NCBI GenBank assembly: GCA_963989385.1
Contig: OZ022502.1
Span: 53,561,454 to 53,625,453 of the forward strand
Source: Ctena decussata
Taxonomy: Eukaryota; Mollusca; Bivalvia; Lucinida; Lucinidae
Direction: 5' to 3'
DNA: 64,000 nucleotides
In this document: piece after piece, positions 45,185 through 55,814 of the stretch
Layout of the letters: each line of letters starts with the position of its first letter
Numbering within the stretch: position 1 is the stretch's first letter
The notes under the pieces: generated by a model
Databases searched by the model: none
What the model was told of the DNA's origin: nothing
The model's input: the letters and a program-made list of their open reading frames with translations, nothing else
Program-made: the position numbers and the translations under genes

Positions 45185-47580
45185 TCTAAATAATCTTCTC
45201 TTACAGGCTCTTACTCGTATATTGACTGACGTGGTGACTCATATCTACATTTCATCTCTTACATGGTCTTACTGGTATATTGACTGACGTGGTGACTCAT
45301 ATCTACATTTCTTCTCTTACAGGCTCTTACTGGTATATTGACTGACATGGTGACTCATATCTACATTTCATCTCTTACATGGTCTTACTGGTATATTGAC
45401 TGACGTGGTGACTCATATCTACATTTCATCTCTTACATGGTCTTACTGGTATATTGACTGACGTGGTGACTCATATCTACATTTCTTCTCTTACAGGCTC
45501 TTACTCGTATATTGACTGTCGTGGAGACTGACACTACATTCCTTCTCGTACAGGATCTTACTCGTCGTCAAGGTGACACATATCTACATTACTTCTGTGA
45601 CAAGATCGTACTCGTATATTGACTGACATGGTGACTCATATCTACATTTCTTCTCTAACAAGATCTTACTCGTATATTGACTGACATGGTGACTCATATC
45701 TACATTTCTTCTCTAACAGGATCTTACACATATACTGATTGACGTGGTGACTCATATCTACATTTCTTCTCTCACAGGGTCTTACTGATACATTTATATT
45801 GACTGACGTGGTGACTCATATCAACATTTCTTCTCTAACAGGATCTTACTCATATATTGATTGACGTGGTGTCTCATATCGACATTTCTTCTCTCACAGG
45901 GTCTTACTGATATATTGACTGACGTGGTGACTCATATCGACATTTCTTCTCTCACAGGGTCTTACTGGTATATTGACTGTCGTGGTGGCTCATATCGCCA
46001 TTTTTTTCTCTTACAGAGTCTTACTGTTGTTTTGATTGACGTGATGACTCATAAATACATTTCTTTCTATACAGGATCTTACTCGTATATTGACAGACAT
46101 GGTTACTCAAAACTACATTTCTCTTACAGGGGCTTACTGGTACATGTTTATTGAATGACGTGGTGACTCATATCTTCATTTCTTCTCTTACAGGATCTTA
46201 CTCAAATATTAACTGACATGGTAACTCATACTTATATATCTTCTCTTACAGGATCTTACTGGTATATTGACTGACGCGCTGTCTCAAATCTACATTTCTT
46301 CTCTCATAGGATCTTACTGGTATATTGACTGACGCGCTGTCTTAAATCTACATTTCTTCTCTCATAGGATCTTACTGGTATATTGACTGACGCGCTGTCT
46401 GAAATCTATATTTCTTCTCTCATAGGATCTTACTGGTATATTGACTGACGCGCTGTCTCAAATCTACATTTCTTCTCTCATAGGATCTTACTGGTATATT
46501 GACTGACGCGCTGTCTGAAATCTATATTTCTTCTCTCATAGGATCTTACTGGTATATTGACTGACGTGGCGACTCATACTTATCTATCTTCTCTAAAAGA
46601 GTCTTACTAATATATTGACTGACGTGGTGACACACATCTTCATTTCTTCTCTTACAGGGTCTTACAGGTATATTGACTGACGTGGTGACTCACATCTTCA
46701 TTTCTTCTCTTACAGGGTCTTACTGGTATATTGACTGTCGTGGTGACTCATATCTACATTTCTTCTTTTACAGTGTCTTACTTGTATATACTGACTGAAA
46801 TATTATCTCATATCTACATTTCTTCTCTTACAGGGTCTTACTCGTATAAAGACTGAAATGGTGTCTCATATCTACATATCTTCTCTTACAAGATCTTACT
46901 GGTAAATTGACTGACGCGGTGTCTCATATCTACATTTCTTCTCTTACAGTGTCTTACTTGTATATACTGACTGACATATTATCTCATATCTACATTTTTT
47001 CTCTCACAGAATCTTACTGGTATATTGACTGACGTGGTGACTCATACCTATATATCTTCTCTTACAGGATCTTACTGGTATATTGACTGACGTGGTGACT
47101 CATATCTACATTTCTTCTCTTACAGGATCTAACGCATATATTGACTAACGTGATGACTCATACTTATATATCTTCTCTTAAAGAGTCTTACTGGTATATT
47201 GACTGACGTGGTGACTCACATCTACATTTCCTCTCTTACAAGATCTCGCTCGTATATTGACTGACGTGATGACTCATACCTATATATCTTCTCTTACAGG
47301 ATCTTACTGGTATATTGACTGACGTGGTGACTCATATCTACATATCTTATCTTACAGGATCTTACGCATATATTGACTAACGTGATGACTCATACTTATA
47401 TATCTTCTTTAAAAGAGCCTTACTGGTATATTGACTGACGTGGTGTCTTCTTCTCTTACAGGATCTTACTCGTATATTGACTGACGTGGTGACTTATTTC
47501 CACATTTCTTCGCTTTCAGGATCACACTGGTATATCGATTGAGGTGGTGACTCATAACTACAATTCTTCTTTTACAGGAT
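45185..47580 (+). repeat. 58-bp satellite array, about 41 units
   Basis: The period is 58 bp, for instance ATCTACAT at 45243, 45301 and 45359. A typical unit reads GGATCTTACTGGTATATTGA, CTGACGTGGTGACTCATATC, TACATTTCTTCTCTTACA. About half the units keep TGACTCA and many keep TGACGTGG. Most keep a pyrimidine tract ending in ACAG or ATAG. Subgroups are homogenised: five units with GACGCGCTGTCTSAAATC (46255-46560), and a four-unit higher-order repeat of 232 bp (GCATATATTGACTAACG at 47134 and 47366). A frame at 45861-46154 reads through several units as GSYWYID-like peptides, but the period is not a multiple of three, so it is not a repeat protein. Confidence 0.95.
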
Positions 47581-47647
47581 TGACGGACGTGTCTGTTCGT
47601 AATGCCCCAAAGCACCAATTCATTGACTTGTATCGCCACAGGTCTAT

Positions 47648-48073
47648 CAGGGTTACCACGGTCAAGGAAAATCATATGGAAAAATGATTTTTCTCCGAAG
47701 CAGGAAAATGTCACGGAATTTTGTAGTGGGTCAGAGAAATTTCGAAAGGCCTTGAAAAGTCAGGGAAAAGTCAACAATTTGAAACTTAATTGTCTTCAAA
47801 GACATTCTTATTCTGCTGAAGATGAAAGAATGTACTTTAAGAAATAGTCTAGGCACATCTCCATCCTCATCGGGGCTAATATGAAATGAAAGAATTTGCT
47901 CCTTGAGGGGGAGGGCATAACTAGTTTCCAAAGTGATACAAGTAACACTGTTGAAGTAGTGAATAAAATGAACTTTTAGATCCGTTAAAAGGGTATCGAG
48001 AACTGTAAAATATTAGGGAATAAATCAGTGAAAAGTCATGGAATTTTGACGTGGATGACAAAGGGCAACCCTG
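47648..48073. mobile_element. Small TIR element with CAGGGTTRCC ends
   Basis: CAGGGTTACCACGGTCAAGG at the left is mirrored by GGGCAACCCTG at the right, and GGAATTTTG, AGTCAGGGAAAAGTCA and GTGAAAAGTCATGGAATTTT recur inside. CAGGGTTGSC ends are typical of some hAT/P-type non-autonomous elements. I find no matching target duplication. The 81-codon frame at 47602-47847 lies in it and is not a gene. Confidence 0.5.
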
Positions 48074-48329
48074 TTAGGACCATGGTTTGGTCACCATATT
48101 TACAAGAGAGATCATTGGACCTAGCACAGTAGTGTTGTTCTTTTCTTTTTTTTCTCTTTTTTTTTTCTTTCTTTTTTTTGTATTTTGTTTTTTCATAACC
48201 GCCGATGCTTTCATGCTTTTCTTCAAGGCGCAGACCTTAAAAGGAAATATTTGCCCTTGGTAAAATACGTATAGTCTCTCTAAACAGAAAAATTAGTTGC
48301 TTGGTTGTAACTAGGGTTTTGTTTTCACG
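48074..48329. other. T-rich spacer
   Basis: A TTTTCTTT-rich run lies at 48137-48195. Nothing else recognised. Confidence 0.4.
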
Positions 48330-48510
48330 GGGATCGGTGCGGGCGGGGGGGGTTGAAACCGTCCATAAGTTTTATCACGCCGTCTCCTAGAGCTGGAGAA
48401 AGACAAGGAAGATAGGATTGAAGAGAGTTAAATAAAGCAAGAATAAAAAAAAACTTCCCGCACCTACTCATAAACACCGAAGGCGCTGGTCATACCTTAA
48501 GTTGTATGGA
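48330..48510 (-). mobile_element. SINE-like element, family S5, copy 3 (worn)
   Basis: It shares CGTCTCCTAGAGCTGGAGAA and GCGCTGGTCATACC with the S5 copy at 39483 but is much diverged. Confidence 0.35.
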
Positions 48511-48589
48511 TACAGTTCCATTTTCTTTCAATCATTTCAACAAAAAAACAGCTTTCAGGACTGATGTAGCCCTTTGCAAGTGAGGTCTA

Positions 48590-48725
48590 CTCTTTAAAGA
48601 AACAAATTGAGTCTAGAGGAGCATAATCTTTCTTGTAAGAGTCTACCCTTATTGGGAAGGGAGACAAAATTAAAGGAGAGTTTCTTCCCTTAAAAGTGCA
48701 CCTATTCACTTTAAAATATTTGCCT
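48590..48725 (+). repeat. Interspersed repeat family F, copy 4
   Basis: GGAGCATAATCTTTCTTGTA, AGAGTCTACCCTTATTGGG, GGGAGACAAAATTAAAGG and AAAAGTGCACCTATTCAC match the order of the other F copies. Confidence 0.5.
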
Positions 48726-48927
48726 TTTAAAGGATATTCAGAGTGTATATAAAATGAACTTTATTTTTTTTTTATGAAATTGCTGTAATTATTTTATTTA
48801 TCAAGGAAACTTTAAAAAAAATGTGTATGGTTGTAGCAGTTGTGACACCTCTTTGCACTAATGACGTTTTACTACAGGGTGATCATGCTGCTTTCAGGAA
48901 GCGACGCCATAATGTTGTAACATTATT

Positions 48928-49277
48928 TATCATATGACGTCGCATCTGAGAGTGTAATAAAGCCATGCATTAAAATCGATAATCCACTAGTGGATTAAAT
49001 ATGCTAATTACGTCGTAACGTTATACGTTGACGTCCATAAAAACGTCGCGTTTTCTAATGGCGAAATCGTAACGTTTTAGTGCAATATTTACTTATAAAA
49101 TGCGATTTTTAGTGTCATATGATAAACAGAATCTTGCATTCGTGCTCCTATATTATTGAATTTATTAAACTCGTTGGTGAAAATGATAAGATGCTCGGCA
49201 AAGCCTCGCATCTTATCATTTTCCCCAACTCGTTTAATAAATTCAATAATACATGAGCACTCATGTAAGATCCTCTA
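48928..49277 (+). mobile_element. Family B foldback, copy 7
   Basis: A full-length copy from TTATCATATGACGTCGC to ATGTAAGATCCTCTATT. It has the intact CCACTAGTGG palindrome and hairpin (GATAAGATGCTCGGC, GCCTCGCATCTTATC). Short frames at 49148 and 49156 are the two strands of the hairpin. Confidence 0.9.
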
Positions 49278-49304
49278 TTTCCTTTTTTCTGCACTGATGA
49301 AAGT

Positions 49305-49370
49305 AAAAAGTATGCAAAGACCAGGAACTGAAACAATCAAAATCCAAATCCAGCCCTCAAACTAAACTGC
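49305..49370 (-). repeat. Family D fragment, copy 5
   Basis: AAAAAGTATGCAAAGACCAG and GAACTGAAACAATCAAAATC are the reverse of the 3' end of family D copy 1 (10815-10875), nearly without change. Confidence 0.75.
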
Positions 49371-50555
49371 AAACTGGCCTCAAAAAATTAATCTTAGTTT
49401 CAGAGAGCTTACTTTGTAAGGAAAGAAGATTTTTTATTACATCCGATTGTGGGTGATGAAATGGTCTGTTCGAAATAAAAATGGAGAGATGCGGACCAAT
49501 ACAAAGTCATGTTCAGATCTATTAAACAAAATGGACAGGACAAAATGCCAAAGTATGGAAGTCTCTCAGCTGTTAGGAAAATTACAAGAAAAACGTAAAG
49601 GAAAATGATAAGATCCTATTCGGTGCTTTGTCATTTCCAGTTCTTGAATGATCTTTGAAGATACAGTGTACCTTTATTGGCCAGCCATATCTCAGATTTC
49701 ATCATGAACAAACCATTTCACCACCTGATTCTAACCAAAAACATAACAGCCCATTTCACCACCCGGCTTTTGTTCAGACTTCCTTCCATTTTTGGCGATA
49801 ACTTATATCCTTTTTCCCCTACAATGTAAACTTAAGAACTTTCTGAAACTATGTTCTTTTTCATTTAATGCAAATTTGTGCGGACGATATAATCATGTCA
49901 CAATACAATTTGACGTCAATATGACGTTCCTTTCTGTTAAGTGATACATCTTTATCAAAGCAAAGGAGTATCAATCACTTTTCTAAAACCATACAAAATC
50001 TTGTTGAAGATTTACTTGATCAATAAAGGAGTGATGGCAATTTCAAAAAAGGTCCACGTTTCTTGTTTTTGTTTTTAGACACCCTGTATTCTTTTCCTAC
50101 AGAATAGAATATTTAAGGGAGGAGGCAAATAATTTACAGCCAGGGTGATATTTAGAGGTGTATTCATATAAGTTAATATTCAATCACTTACTTATATATC
50201 ATTTGGACTAAATTCACGGAAACACCTGTGCTCACATATTAGTTTTGATTTTTAATAAACTAGGCCTGTGAACCAGACAAATAAATTAGAATTAGGTAGA
50301 GTAACATAAGATCTTAACATCTGCTATCACGATGTAGAAATCATAGTGATATACTTTAATATAGGCTGAGAAAAATGGTGATCTCATAATTGTAGAAATG
50401 CTTACATTATTTATCACGCATGACATTTTGTCAAAACATTTTTTGACGTTACGATTCGCCAACAACAACGCTTCGTCATTGCGGCGATTGATCGAATGCG
50501 ACTTTACTTCTCAAAAAGTTCAAATTACAACTAAATATCTGTAAAATTGCCTTTC

Positions 50556-50556
<1 letters not shown>
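49371..50556. other. Unassigned DNA with a spaced inverted repeat
   Basis: GTGATGAAATGGTCTGTTC (49453) is mirrored by GAACAAACCATTTCACCAC (49708). Otherwise nothing recognised. Confidence 0.35.

Positions 50557-50605
<49 letters not shown>
50557..50605 (+). repeat. AC dinucleotide microsatellite
   Basis: About 24 uninterrupted AC repeats. Confidence 0.97.
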
Positions 50606-50610
<5 letters not shown>

Positions 50611-52445
50611 GAACTCTTACTTTTCATAAGACCCTTCGTCCAACAGCAATTCCATTTGTTAAGCTACACGCCTCCAATAGCACCGGCTTAAGCGGTATAT
50701 GAAATTCAGAGTTACTGGCATGGGCTCAACGATCTCAAACATGCCAAAGAAAATAAAAATAAAGTCAGAGGTACTGGTTGAAAAACTACACATTTATAAA
50801 TCACTTTTGGATATTTGCATCTCATGCATTTATTTTACACTCGACTTGTAAAATTCGATGTATGCTATAGTTGGGTGTGTTTGCATGTGCTGCACTTGCG
50901 CGTGTCCATATTAGTAACATAGCTGGCTAATTTTGTAGACACTCTACATTGGTAGCCAACATAAATTCATACATTTATTTTGAAATTTTGGTTTGCAGTC
51001 TTACATGTAATATACGCTTCTATGGAAATGAGGAGAATTATAAAACTTGGATTAGTGTCCTGCCTTTAACGTCGCTGAGAAAGCTAGGCGATTGTTTCTG
51101 ACAGCAGAGAGATATGAAAACCTACAAACACTGGCCCTTGACTGGCACTATTTTTAAATTACAAGCTGAAATCATACTGAGTAATTATTTAATACTGTTT
51201 TCATCAGACATAATAGGTACATATATTACATTCACAAATGAAAATTTGTTTTTGACTTCATTAATGCCTTTCTCTAACCCTTGACATATTTTCAATTTTT
51301 GTTTGACCCCTGACCTTTTTAGAGTAAGTATATAACAATACCAAGTTTTGCAAGTTACCTGAAATCAGAATTCAGCCAATCGAATATTTGTTAAATTTCA
51401 GATAAAAAAATGTTGTGTGAATCTGAGTTTGTCTAAAACTTTATAAGATGTCAACCGTCAAGTTTCTTTTCCCGTTGAGTATATTTACCTTGAATAAATC
51501 CTGCATATTTGACAGAATTGTAAATCTAAGGACAACACCACACCCCCTTTTATACATTTAGGGTCTATAATGATTTTAATAAAGATTTATATTATATGAA
51601 ACGTCGCCGTCTTAAAGGTCATACTCATTAGCAGGAAGTTTTAGAAGCTTCGGAATAATGAGTTTCACTTTTGAGTATAAGAGTAAGTAATTTCAAAGAA
51701 ACACAACGCAAATTAAGAAATTCGACACCTTAATATGAAGATTAACGAGATGCAAGTTGGAAAGATAACGAATGTTACAGTATCGGATAACAAGAACTGA
51801 AAAGAACATCAATACTGCATAAGAGCCATACAACTTGCCACAAGTTGAGAATGTGCTATCAAATAATAAAAGTGTAAAACCGGATTGGACGTATTTCGAT
51901 GAATTTTCTGCAAAAAGTTTACATTACGTTTCATATGCTAATGAGTTTTGGTGTTTGGGCAGAGAAGACTTAATTAAATGCTCATCAACACAGAAACACT
52001 AAGATATCTTTATTTGATTTCGAGAATTATATTTAAATAATTTGATCAAGTAAATATTCAACAAATAATTTGTATATACTAGAAAAGAGCCCGCGCAAGC
52101 GCGGAAATATTTCATGATGGTCAAGTTTATATAAAAAAAGCGAGTTTTAATTTTTCAATGTAAATGGCCTTAGGCCCAGGTGAAGATATGACCTTTACCA
52201 TGAATACTCAATAAAGCTTCATTTACCTAAATAGTTGTCTGCATCTACAAACTTTCAGGTAGCAGACTGCATTGTTTCTAAAAAATCAACTTTTTTCACT
52301 TTTTCCTATAGAAAAACCTAGGTGACTCAAAAGTTGACCTTGCCGTAAAACAGATCAAAGTCATCCCAGGGTCATCATGTATATAAATTTTGTTGAGCTT
52401 TTGAGTCCTTGATGCGACATGCTAAGTTTCAAGATCATAGGATTT
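50606..52445. other. Unassigned A+T-rich DNA
   Basis: Only a small hairpin (GCCCGCGCAAGCGCGG at about 52090) stands out. No gene-like frame longer than 60 codons on either strand. Confidence 0.4.
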
Positions 52446-52462
52446 GTGGTTCTGGGGGAGAA

Positions 52463-52729
52463 TTGGTTGATTTGATGCTTAACGTCCACGGTAAACAGCT
52501 AAGGTCATGTCGGGACGGTCAGTTAACCTAATCACACTATTCCTGGGCAGGCTTAGACCTCCTAAGCGGTTAACCAGTACTAAGTGCACATACTTTTGCC
52601 AGTAACTGACAACTGCCCTTCTTGAATCAGCGGAAGGAGAAACGAAAGTATGTGGCCAGACCGGGTTTCGAACCCAGGACCTCTGCCTTATGAGTCAGGT
52701 GCCCTATCGATTGCGCTACGCGGCCCGGC
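52463..52729 (-). mobile_element. tRNA-derived SINE, family S2, with perfect target duplication
   Basis: On the minus strand the head (52729-52648) reads GCGTAGCGCAATCGATAGGG with an A box and GGTCCTGGGTTCGAAACCC with a perfect B box. The acceptor and T stems almost close, but the anticodon stem does not pair, so it is a SINE head and not a tRNA gene. The body ends GTGGACGTTAAGCATCAAAT, CAACCAA. A 17-bp duplication, GTGGTTCTGGGGGAGAA, flanks it exactly (52446-52462 and 52730-52746), as expected of LINE-driven insertion. Confidence 0.92.
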
Positions 52730-53035
52730 GTGGTTCTGGGGGAGAAGATTTTTGAAATTTTTTACCATAATACAATGTTTGCCATCTTGGTTATGTGACC
52801 TGTCCTGGGTATTTTTTTTCTGGAAAAATTGGGTCCTGGAACGTTTTTGGGGAAAATATTCAAGCCCTGTGAAGACTAAAAGCTTATTTAGCTTCGTTGA
52901 ATCATTGAAATTGATTCGTCTGCTTCGCTGGAAAAAATGCCCTTTCTTACCTGGCGCATGTTTGTTAACCTTAGACATTTTTAATTTTTGTCTTTTCGAA
53001 AGTTCAGTTCAGTTTGAATTCTCCTAACGACGTTC

Positions 53036-53165
53036 CCCAAGTGGCTCAGCGGTACGTAACCATAGCCGCACACACTTGGCGCCGTGTGTCCGTCCAACTT
53101 TTCGAAAGACCATGTGCGTTGAGCTTTATTCAATGGGCGAGTTCGATTGGCTACTCGTATTGACT
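53036..53165 (+). mobile_element. Possible tRNA-derived SINE head
   Basis: AGTGGCTCAGCGGTACG fits an A box, but the nearest B-box-like GAGTTCGATTGG is about 95 nt further on, longer than usual. Weak. Confidence 0.3.
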
Positions 53166-53217
53166 ATCGTTCTGGAAGAAAATGGGTCGTTTCGAGCCAA
53201 GGGCCGTCGGGACTATG

Positions 53218-53847
53218 GGTCCTACTAAAGACAGAAAAGGACTTTTGCCACCGAAAAGAACTTTCGGGCACCGAAAAGGACTTTTTAAATGCCATTTTAT
53301 GCTATAAAAACGTTTGAAATCTATAAAGGGTAAAATATTTTATTTCTTAACATAATTTTCTAGAACATTAAGTGAAAAATGCCCTTTTCGGTGCCCGAAA
53401 TTCGGCATTTGCGATGTCCTTTTCGGTACATGGCGTCTCTTCACTGACCAGAAGTGGAGTCTTTTTCGGTGCTGTTTTTTTGTTGTAAAATTTTAGGATG
53501 AAGATACTACAATTCACAAACTTATTATTCAAGCGCTGATTACTATCATGATGATATTAAAATTTCTAAAGCATATGTTTTATATGACATAAAAGTCCTT
53601 TTCGGTGCCCGGAAGGAGCGGCTGTAGCGTAGTGGATAACACTCCAGACTACCAATCCAGGGGTCGCAAGTTCCATCCCCCGCTTCTCCGGTCTTTCGGA
53701 TGAGACTTTAAACCGAGGTCCCGTCTCCATATGACCTCGTTGTTGGTGGGACGTTAAACCCGGGTTCACTCACTCACTCACTCACTCACTTCGGTGCCCG
53801 AAAGTTCTTTTCGGTGGGGTAAGTCCTTTTCTGTTTTTAGTAGGACC
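53218..53847. mobile_element. MITE with GGTCCTACTAAA ends, carrying a nested SINE
   Basis: GGTCCTACTAAAGACAGAAA and AGGACTTTTGCCACCGAAAA at the left are mirrored by CTGTTTTTAGTAGGACC and TTTTCGGTGGGGTAAGTCC at the right. The repeats extend about 58 bp and include CTTTCGGGCACCGAA. Further CTTTTCGGTGCCCGAAA words occur inside. Without the SINE at 53612-53789 the element is about 440 bp. Confidence 0.85.
53612..53789 (+). mobile_element. tRNA-derived SINE, family S3, nested
   Basis: The head GGAGCGGCTGTAGCGTAGTG has an A box and CAAGTTCCATCCCCCGC is a worn B box. The body GGATGAGACTTTAAACCGAG and GTGGGACGTTAAACCC leads to a (TCAC)n tail. The flanking TTCGGTGCCCG (53601-53611 and 53790-53800) looks like an 11-bp target duplication. 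The host MITE has native copies of this word, so the duplication is less certain than that of S2. Confidence 0.85.
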
Positions 53848-55399
53848 GCGTGTATTCGAGTACACGATAATTTCACTCGAACGCACCCATTGTTGACAAA
53901 AAACCAATAGTCGAAGTTTCTAGAAAAATACTTGGGAGAATTTAAAATGAAAGACGAATTTAATTCCCAAAATTCTTTAAATCTACGTGAAACTAAAACA
54001 CCCGCTAACCGAAATTATCAATGATAGCAATATGCGAAAGAACCAGTATAGAAATTACGCCTGAAAATGCCACCAATTTTGCAGTTTATGCGTTACTTCG
54101 TTTATTTAGTATTATAGATTGAAAGGAGTTCAGTATATTACGGGCTAAAAGAAAAAAAAGAAAAAAAAAACATAAGCCGACTCCCTTTTCCATTGCCATT
54201 CCAGTAATGCATTGACATAATCTTGATAATGTGAGACTAGAGAAGAGATTCAGCCAAGCTCGGAATGAGACAAAATTTGATTGGTTGATTCAAATTAGTT
54301 ACTATGGATTCACAATCTGGTAGGAATGGGTAAAACATTTCCAAAGAATACACAAAATTGACATATCATTATTGAGGGTCTCAGCTATGGGAGTAGCCTG
54401 GCTCCCAGGCTAAATGGTCATATGCACTCAAATGGTACAAGTCTTAATATGGCTCTTTTTATTCTGCTGGCCAACCAGTTGTGTTTCTCAGATAACTCTA
54501 AAATAATGTTGTGTAAAATTTATTCCTGGCTGAGTTATTTCTCTTCTTGGCTTGTAAAATGTAAAACATAACGACCGGAGACAGTCTACTATGGGAGAAT
54601 AGCTGTTACATTGCTGACATAATCTTGATAATGTGATACTAGAGAAGAGATTTTTTGACAGGAGAGTGTGTGTTTCTCTTGAAGCAAGATAAAATCACGG
54701 TGCGCAAAGTTCGTATTATCTAGCGAAACATACCTGACGCTGCCTCATGTTAAAATGTTCATAGATGATTCATCTGTTCTCGGCACTGGTATATTGTCAA
54801 TGAGGACTTATACAAAACACATTTGGGGAAATCGCCACTTTGACAGACACTCAGACAGAGAGGAGACTGCAAACAATATTTGTTAGCAACATCGAGGATT
54901 GAGACACTGTACTATACTTTCTCTCTTAGATCTACTTGCTGTCCAAGAGTGGCCAGTTACAATGTTTGTTAGTTGTTATAAAAAGTCATTTTCTTTTATT
55001 TCAAACAAGATAGCATTTAAAAGTAATGATCAGTAACAGAATAATAATAATAATTTTGCATAGTGCAAGTGGACCAAAGCGAACAAAGTGTAACTAATGC
55101 AGTCAGTAAATGCACGGAGTTTGAGCAGACCTTATGGACCTCTTGACGGTAGGTACTTTAACTGCCCACGACAGACAAGACGCGCACGTGCAGGATGTAT
55201 CTTTTAAAATTGATGGTTGTGCCTTTCAACATAATCGCAGAATCAAGTATACGTCGACTATTATTGAGCCAAAGATTTAGGAGTGTCCAACAAACAGTAA
55301 AAATAAAAAAAAAATGCACATATAATATAAATATCAATTATTTCATAAAAATATAATACCACTGATTTATGGAAGCCCATGCAAGATAATTTGACTTAT
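53848..55399. other. Unassigned DNA with one spaced direct repeat
   Basis: GACATAATCTTGATAATGTG and the following ACTAGAGAAGAGATT occur at 54214 and 54616, about 400 bp apart. Nothing else recognised. Confidence 0.4.
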
Positions 55400-55570
55400 G
55401 AAATTTTAACTTGTGACTAATGACTTGTAACTTATTACTTAAGACTCTCGACTTAACACTAATGACTTATGACTTTTGGGTTTAGACTTATGCATACATG
55501 TAACTCAAAAGTCACAAGTCATAAGTGTTAAGTCAAAAGTCTTAAGTCATAAATTGCAAGTCAAAATTGC
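55400..55570. repeat. AAGTCATAAGT-type degenerate palindrome
   Basis: TTGTGACTAATGACTTG and CTTAACACTAATGACTTATG at the left are mirrored by CATAAGTGTTAAGTC and AAGTCATAAATTGCAAGTC at the right. Similar CATAAGTCATAA words return at 56290-56365. Confidence 0.5.
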
Positions 55571-55589
55571 CATCAAGGGCTATGACTTA

Positions 55590-55805
55590 TGCAGTGGCTG
55601 GTGGTCGGTCAGTGGTGCTGGTTATAAGTTCCAGTGCCGGATCGTCCTACTATTTGGATAAAAGTAGGGCAAGAGCATACTGTATTTGCAGTACGTGCAG
55701 GCTGGAGTTGTTTGGATATTTTTCTCTTGTCTATTTGTCCTCCCTTTCTCAGAGAGGCTGAAACTGAAATACTGTCTCAAAGGATCGTTGAACCCAAAAC
55801 AACTT
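55590..55805 (+). mobile_element. SINE-like element, family S5, copy 2
   Basis: GCTGGTTATAAGTTCCAGTG, AAAAGTAGGGCAAGAGC, GCAGTACGTGCAGGCTGG, TCAGAGAGGCTGAAACTG and AAATACTGTCTCAAAGGATC match the reversed copy at 39483-39735. Frames at 55567-55933 come from it and the array beyond. Confidence 0.6.
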
Positions 55806-55814
55806 ATGACTTAT

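Noticed and set aside
45185..47580. CRISPR-like or repeat-protein reading of the 58-bp array
   Set aside because: There are no unique spacers (the whole unit repeats), the genome is eukaryotic in character, and 58 is not a multiple of three, so frames change every unit.
52648..52729. tRNA gene (minus strand)
   Set aside because: The A and B boxes and T arm are good, but the anticodon stem does not pair and the acceptor stem has a mismatch. The segment is the head of a SINE with exact target duplications.
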